From a virus: 46,057 nucleotides of DNA. This document shows, one piece after another, positions 10,701 to 19,700 of the stretch. The stretch spans positions 1-46,057 of IMG/VR virus record IMGVR_UViG_3300046804_002923; one strand, given 5' to 3'. Below the pieces are notes generated by a model. That model was given only the letters and a program-made list of their open reading frames with translations, was not told where the DNA came from and searched no databases. Within the stretch, counting starts at the first letter, position 1. Each line of letters starts with the position of its first letter. The position numbers and the translations under genes are program-made.

Positions 10701-13700
10701 TATTGTGCTTTTACCGCGGGTAGAGTCGGTCCCTTGTCTGGATAAAGAGCTAATCTAGCTATATCAAATATACCTTTTGCTCTTTGACCTGTCCATGATG
10801 ATGGAATTATTCTACCAACTCTATCCAAATCGCCACCAAAAATATCTGGAAGATCTTCAAAATCAAATACAGGTGGATATGGAGGTGGCGGATTTTCCCC
10901 TTGACGACTAGCTCTAGTTTCGTATTGATCTCGTTGTTTATAATATTCTTGTAATTGTTTTATCTGATTAGCGTCTAGTGGTAGCGGAGTACCAGACGAG
11001 AGATATTTATTTAATGATCCCCATTTATATAAATCTCGCATTCCCATCGTACTGCCATAACCAGCAATTTCTCTTAAAATATATTGTAATCCATTATCAA
11101 TTGTACTAGCAGGATAACCTGTGAATAGTTCTGAATTTTTAATCATATACTGTATGATATCATTTCTTCTTTTGCTGATCATATCTTGATATCTTGCATA
11201 AGTATCATTTCCAAATCTGTGTAGCATGGCATGAGCGCCTTCATGAAATACAATTCTACCTGTTGCTCCTATGTCGCTGAGATTGTCTCCTGGAACAGCT
11301 AATCTCATGCTTTTTATGGACTCTGACCATGATCCGCCTTCTTTTATTTTTGATTGTTGTTCTAGAACTGTTACTACATCTTTAGGTATAATTCTTTCTA
11401 AGGGTACTCCTATTAATTTAGCCATTTCTGCTAATGTAATAGCTATACCATCAGTAGTAATTTGTTTATCTAATTGCTGATTTAATTTTACCGGATCAAA
11501 TTCAGTATCCAAATTCATTAATTTTATTGTTCTACCAAACATATCTTTTATAGTTTGTGGTGGGGTAGCTTTGGCTTGAGGCGCTATATATTTAGATAAT
11601 CTTTGTCTTAAATCTTCTATAGAAAAACTAGGTAGAGCTATATTTGCTGGATTATCAGTTTCTATATTTTGTCCTTGTAAATTTTGCTCTATAAGTCTAG
11701 TATTAGGATTATTTTTGAGTTGTGGTGGTTGATCAGAATTTTGTTTAGCTATCTTTTGTCCTTCTGCCATTCTATCTTCAATTATTTTCTTTATTTTACT
11801 GTATTGTTCCATAGCAACTTGACCAAGCATCTCAGGACTATTTGCTCTGGGATCATTTTCATAATCGAAGAACTTGAATCCTTCCAGTCTTTCCAAAAAC
11901 ATTCTCGGATTTTTTCTTAATAATTCCATTAAACCAAATTGCTCTAAACCATGTGTACCAAACATACTATTTTTCATTATAGATAACCATTTATCTGATA
12001 ATATTAAATCTTTATATCCAGATGCTGGTGTTTCTACAAATGCTTTACCTGTGGGAAAAGTAGGCTGGGTTTGAAAATCTGGACCGCCTATATCAACGGG
12101 AACTATTCTGTTGGTACCAAATACAAAATTAGTTAATTTTGAATCAGATAATCCAGTAATATATCCTTTTTCTGCCAAGGCCAACTGATCTCTAAATAAT
12201 TGAGCAAAAACATCACTACTATATCCCTGTAATGTGGATAATAAATCTAATGCTTGAGTATCTTCGAGCGCTGTAGAACTCTCTGATCTTCCAAATTTTT
12301 TCTTATTAGATGCTGATAAACCTTTAACTCTACCAACAATCGCACCCACCCATGCTCCATTTTCTGATACCCGCGCTATTCTGCCACCAAACTGAGATTC
12401 GAAACTAGCCCTATCTCCAGTTATAGGATCTATTGACAGGTCTAGATTTGATAAACTAGATGGGATTGTAGATTTATCAAGATATAGGGCCAGATTATCT
12501 GTCAATGACCATGCTGCGGAATTCGCTCCCTGACCTAATAATTCAGATCTCTCAATCAAAGCCTTTAAACGCTCAGCGGATAGTGTTTTGACTTCTGTTA
12601 GTAGTTCATCGTAGGCACCAACCGCATCTATCGGTAATTTTATATCTGGTGAAGTTAATGTAAAATTATCTTTACTTCTTTGTCTGGAGGCGAAATAATT
12701 TTGTTGTTGATCATAAAGTAAATCTGCATTTTCAAGCTTACGATCACGCGCATCTTCTATTTGTTTCTTAGTAAGTGGATCATCTTTTTTTAATCGTTCT
12801 GATCCTGAATATGCAGGACTATTTAATTCTTTTTCTGCGTCGTCGAATATTTTTTTTCTTAATTGAAAAATTGCATCGTCTCGTTGTTCTTTGAGACCAC
12901 CAAAACGTGGTCCAATTTTTGGATTTAATGTATATGGTCCCGGTATTCCTACTCCTGGCATAGTTCCTTGGACATACGGCCTAGTTCTGGCTAGTGCTGC
13001 CGCTTGAGCTTTTCTTTGTGATCGAGTTAGTCGCATATTAACAGGTACAGGTGTTTTTGGTAATGATAATCCTTTTGCAACAAATGCCTCACCAATATCA
13101 TTTAATATTTGCTGTGCTACTAAAAGGCGTTCATAAAATGGAGCATCAAGTAGTCCAGCGTCTGGGGGCGCTCCATATTGACTAATAGTGCCCGCTTTGT
13201 TATAATATGGATTTTGTCGTTCTTGATCTAATGAGTCTAATTCTTGTTCTGTTGGTATCTTTAAATGTGTGCTTCCATCAGTTTTTAAATTTATAGAATA
13301 TCCACTACGTAAACCAATTATAGTATCATTATTAACGGGCTCGGTTTTATTTCTAGCTTCACTTTCTTTTTTAAATTCTAGTATTTTTACTAATTCTTCT
13401 CTATCTAATCCTGGATAATTAGGATTAAATGTTTTTTGTTTCCATGGTACAAAACCACCTTTACTAAAATATGATGTTCCAGATTTATTACTATTATTTA
13501 TTGCATGTAATAACCCAAGATTTTGTTTCGTAGCTTTGGCATTAACTACAAATTCTCCAGGTGTTAACATAGCGGGAACAGTATCGGTTCCTCTGGGTTG
13601 AAAATTAATTAATGAACCATCGCTAGCGTATACCATTCCTCCAGTTTGATATCTACCAACTTTATTATTAAGAGCAGCGTCTCTATTAGCTTTTAAACGC

Positions 13701-16700
13701 CTACTATAGTTATATTTTCCACGCTCTCTAATATAGTATGCTAATGAGTCTTTATACTGTGAAGCAGCACTTTTACGGCCATAAATATTGTTCTTCTGTG
13801 TCTCTGTCATGCCGGCAACAGTAGTTTTACCAGGAACTTTATCAGCTCCTTCAACTGGCGGATTTTGAGTAAATAATTGAGCATATTTAGCATCGAATGC
13901 CATTAGGGTAGCATCAGAAAAATCATCGGCTTTAAATTTATTCTCTGGTTTATCATACGTTAACTTAATAGATTTTAATTTATTAACAATATTTTGAACA
14001 TCAATATTATTATCATTATTATCAGGAATATGAATCTTATTATTTTTTCTAAAAATTGTTAAATTGCTTAATTGATCCAAAGCATCTATAGCTTGTTCAT
14101 AATTGCTAGATACTTTTGATAGTGATATATTTACAGCATCTTTATTACCATTAGAGGTTATTAATGCGGCGTACTCGTTAACATTTTTAAGGGCTTCATT
14201 AGTTTTTTCTTGAAGTGTAGTAGCAGTTTGCTTAATTTGATTAATATCTACATCACCAATTGGTCCACCATTAATTGGGCCAACTAGTCGAGTATCAAAC
14301 TGTGTAACTCTGGCTCCTGTGACGGTTGCTTCTTCACGAGCTTTATTTTCCTTTACTATATCAGCTATATCTAAACCATGAAGTTTTAATGATTCTTCAG
14401 ATTTAAGAAAATCTCCGAAGCTTGCTGCTCCAGCTATCAGTTTATCTCTATATGGGAAATCTCTAATTGCTCTTTCTGGAAATGTTTTATTCTTTATATT
14501 TTTAACATGCTGTTCGTATGCGTCTCCATACTTAGTATATAGTCTAGCCATCACATCTTCTTCGTTCTCAACTTCGCCTGTACCTAATTTAGTTTTAGTA
14601 TAAAAAGCATCAGTAGTAAAGCGTCCTCTTTCGGGAGGAACAGGGGAAAATCCTTGACTTATAATTTTATCTAAATATTCCTTATATGTTAATTCATCAT
14701 AATATTTGGGGGCTGGAGGAATTTTTTCTGGAACCTCTGGTGGTTTGGGAAGAGTATCTGGCTCAAATTTAGCCGGATCAACATTCTGAATATTGTTATA
14801 TTTAAGATACTCTCTAAAGGATGATGCTGCTAATTTAACTTTGGCATCTCTGGCGCCGATATTGGCTTTCTTAAAGTCTAAATATTCGTTAAATATTTTT
14901 ACTTGTTCAGGATCAAGCTCTACTGTTGGTGCTACTGGTTGTTCTATGGGTAAATTAGGCGCTGAATATCCATTATTAACATCTATAAGGCTGAGCAATG
15001 CTGAATTATTAGTTTTATCAACAAAATTTCTATAGTATTCTTTAAGATTTAAAAACTCTCTTAATTTCATTTTAGAGACATTTCTGTTTGCCCAATACGG
15101 CAATTCACCTGGTTTAGCCCCTAATAAAGAATACCACATACTATCATCATGGAGACCTTTGGTATCTTTAATTTTATTACCAAGTTCTATCAATAAACTA
15201 TTAAAATCAAAAGTTTGTGCTATGGCATCTTTAACATCAAAACTAGCGGATGGTATGAAAATATTTTTTTGTAATCTGCTATTAGTATCCCTAATATCAG
15301 ACATAATAGACCCACCGGTTCTAGCATATACAACTCCACCATTACTATATACTGATGAACCACTATTGATTGATTTTAATAATCCAATATTATTCTTTGC
15401 TGCTTTCTTATTAACAACAAATTCTCCTGGTGTTAGCATCGCCGGTACAGTATCGCTGCCCTTTGGTTTAAAATTGATGAGCGCCCCATCGTTTGCATAA
15501 ATAACACCACCCCTACGATTACCGCCAGCGTTTGCGATACCTCTACCTCCGCCTCCGACATTTAGACCACCAGCGACATTAGCATCTCCACCAATATTAA
15601 GAGTGCCAGCTTTACCTACAGATGCTACCCAATCGTCAGCAGCTTGAATTACTTTATTATATAAATAATCCGCACCTTCTTTTGTTCGTGCAGCAATTTG
15701 TTCATTAGCTTTTGCCGCTGTTTCATTTGCATCTCTAAATTCTTTGATAGCCTGATTAAGGGCGCCGTCTTCTCCAAAACCACCAAGTTTTAGTAATTGA
15801 TTAACAATATTTTGTGCTTCTCCAGCGCCGGCTCCGGTTGCTCTGGCAACAACTTCAGCAGCTTGTCTAGCAAATGCTTCTCTTTCTCTATCTGCATCTG
15901 CTGGTTGTAATGTTTGTAGTCTTCTTTCCAAAGCATCTATAGCTGGACCGAGATCTGCTAAATTTCCTCTACCAGATAATACTCGTGTATAAGAACCAAC
16001 ACTATTAATAAAAGATTGAACCCATTGAGGATTATTGATATTTTTAAATACATCAAATAATTGTCCTCTAGCACCTTCTCTCGCTTGATTAATGCTTTGT
16101 ATTTTACTCATAGCATTAGACGCGCGAGTAGTATCAGACGCCAATTTTTCCTGTGCTTTTGCTAAATTTCTTGCCTCGTTGGTGGTCTTAACCAAACTAG
16201 CATTTAATTGATTCCATTGCGGACTATTAACAGCAAATTGATCTCGTCTTTTTTCTATTCTAGCTTTTTCTGCTTCTAGCATATCCTGTCTACGTGCTAT
16301 TTCTATAGGATCTCCTGTTGCGCCAAGTTTTTGTCCATTTGGCGCACTAACATCTGTTAGTTTAGCTATTGATTGATTAAAAGCGGCATTCATATCCATT
16401 AGAGAAACTTCTTGTTTTAATGCTTCTCTAAGTTGTACTTCACTATTTAATCTTATATCAGATGCTTTAATTTGATAATCTGTTGCCCTACCAAGAGCAT
16501 CTACATATTGATTCATTCGTGTATTAACTTCAGCAAGCATATCATTGTATGCTTTTTGAGCTTGTTCTGCTGTCTTTAATTGATCATTATACGCCTGTAG
16601 AATTTTTTGTAGTGTTTGCGATGAATTTGCTATCTCTGATAATGAAGTTTCTTGAGTAGAGATTCTTTTATCTTGTATAGCAGACATAGTATCATTGACA

Positions 16701-19700
16701 ATCTGTTCTACATCTACATCTCCTAAACCTTTCAATGAGTTTCTGATTTCGTCCTTAATTGCTTCTTGATCAGCTTCAAATGAACCTCCTTTCTGTAATG
16801 CTCCAGCTCTAGATAAAATTTGTGGCAAAGATGTCTCCAAGGTTCTCATACTTAAAGCTGTAGCTTCTAATCTTTTGCTGAATTCAGGATCAAATCCTAC
16901 TTTATCTCCAAGATTTTTAATAGCATCAGAAATTTCTTGATTAGAATAAGCACCCAAATTTGATAAAATATTTTCATTAAGTCTATCTGGTTTTTGTATA
17001 GATAAAGTATCTCCTAGTCTTGAACCCAAATTAATATCAAGTAGTCTAGAATTATTCGAAAATTCGGCAGATGCTCTGCTAACTGCCTCAGAGACATTCT
17101 TTAATGCCATATTAAAAATAGTTATTGCATTTGCTGCTTCCAATGCCGCTTGTTGAGAGGCTTTCTGTACTTCTATTCTTTTTTTCTCTGCCTGAACCTG
17201 TTCATTAGCGGCATTTGTAAATTCTTGCCAAGTTTTATCAATAAGATCTTGAAGTTCTGTTTCTTGCTGTTTTGTATCTTTACCCGCAGATTTCCTTGAT
17301 GTAATCTCTGCCATTTTTTGTGTAACTGCGGCACCGCCTTCTGCCACAGCAAAAGATCTTTTCACTTGTTCTAGAGTGCCAGCACCCAGACCTTCTATCT
17401 GTTGCTGTATTTGATCAAGGCTTAATCCTTGGGTCAATGCTTGGTTTATATATTTTTGTATACCAGCAGCACTAGTTTTGCCAATGCCAGCTAATTCGGA
17501 ACTCAATGCTTTTGTATCGACCTGATATCCTAATGCTGCACCAATATTAGTTACCATAGCATCATTTTGTTTTGTTCTTCTTATAGTTTCTTCAGCTTGA
17601 GCAGCAGATTTTACACCACTTAAAATTTCCCCCATGATTGGTTTAGTATCTTGTTTTCTATCTGTAGCATCTTGCAATCTTTCGAATGATTTATCCAAAC
17701 CAGAGGCTGATGTTTCCAATTGTTTCTGTTGTTTTTCTAATTGCTGTTGTTTAAGCGCATCGTTCCATCCTTTGACACCGGCTGTAACACCAGCTATTCC
17801 AGCAACTAAAAGTTTAAATGGTAGTGGTCCTGGAATTACAGAGAATGCTAATGTTGCTGCGCTACCAAAATTACTTAATGCACTACCTAATGGTCCTTCA
17901 ATATAACTTGTTAAACCCTGAAATGCGAATAATAAACCAGCTAATTCAAGAGTACCTCCTTGTCTTCCACCAGGGACTTGTGATCCTTGATTAGTGAAAT
18001 TTCTAGTTCCAGCTCTTACTCCACCTTGTCTGGCTGTTCCTGCTCCTGTTCTTGGAACACCAAATCTTGATAATCCACTACTTAGTCCTGTAAGAGACGA
18101 AGTTAATCTAGTTACTACAGGTAATAATCTATTAAATGCAGTTACTATTCCGCCAATAAAGAATCTCTGAACACCACCGCCACCAGCAAACTCTTGAATA
18201 TGACCAACAGCACCACCAGTATTAAAACCACTAATTTTATCTGCTTTATTTAATTGATGTAATTTTGCTTGTCCTATTCTTGATGCAGCCTTTTTATTAA
18301 TAACAAATTCACCAGGAGTTAATAAAGCCGGAACGGAATCTACATTACCACCTCTGGCGAATCTATTGAAAGTTACACCTTCAAATTTACCACTATTAAT
18401 ATCATTAATAATTTTTCTTTTAATAGAATCTATAGCGTCTGGAGTAGCTGTTCTTTTGGCGTCAGCTTTAATTAAACTATTAATTCCTTCACCGCTCTTA
18501 TCCGTAAACATTTTTGCCAATGATTCTCTTGAGGATGCAATATTTGGAAAATCGAAACTAGATTGATCACCAGCAAGTTTAGCTCCGGTTATTGCCTGTA
18601 CTACGCCTTCAAATACGAATCCTGATGTTGTTAATTGTGCATTTTTATCATCAGCTATTCTTTTAGCTCCTTTTTGTGCCTGAGATCTGTTAACGCTAAT
18701 GATAGGATTAGAAAGAGAATTTAGAATGGGATCAATAGATTTAAGAACAGTATTATATAATCCTTTTCTTGTATTTTCTGTTACTGTTGATGATACTCCG
18801 GATGCTTGTAAATCATTCTTACCAGGATAGTATGAAGAAATAGCTCCAGATATTGGTATTTCTTGTCCAGATACTAATAATTTATCTTTTTTAAGTCCAA
18901 CGCTAACTCTTTTTTGTGCTCTGTTTGGATCATATGTTTGAATTTCTTCTCTTGAATATCCAGCATCAAAAAGAGCATTTCTGGCCTCTCTAGTATCTAC
19001 AAATTTTCCATTTTTAATTAATTTACTTGTGTCAATTTTTTTTCTATTTTTACCAGTAGAAAATCCTAAAATTTTGGACTGTATATCACTTGTAGCTAAT
19101 GAGAATGCTTGTGATCTTGCGTCTGGAACTTTTGGGGCTTTTCCTAATTGTTTGAGTGCCGATAGATTCTTAATCAATGCTTCACCACCTATATTGACTG
19201 GTGATCTATCAGAACCTTCTGTTGGAGATAAAAAGAATGCCCCAATTTTAGATGGATCAACAACTATTCCACCTTTAGCATATCGATTCATATTTTTTAA
19301 ATTATTAACACCAATAGCTTGTACAGCTTTTTTACGAATAACAAACTCACCCGGCGTTAACATTGCGGATACAGTATCTCTACTACCGCTACCAGGAACT
19401 AAACCTCCTGTAGCAAATCGTCTTCCACCACCACGAGATATACCACCGGAAAACCCACTTATATATTGACCTAATGAACCTATACCACGCAAAGCTAATA
19501 TAGCTGTTATCGCTGGAAGCGCTTCTTTAGCCGCACTTGCAACAGCAATTAATCCACTAGCAAGTTTTAGCGAAATATCAGCAAATGTTTGAAAACTTTG
19601 GCTTTGACCAATATCTCTAATTAATGCAATAAATTCTTCGCGTACTCTAGTAATTTTAACAGAAAGTGCTTCTTGTGCTTTTGCCGCATCTGCCGCTAAT

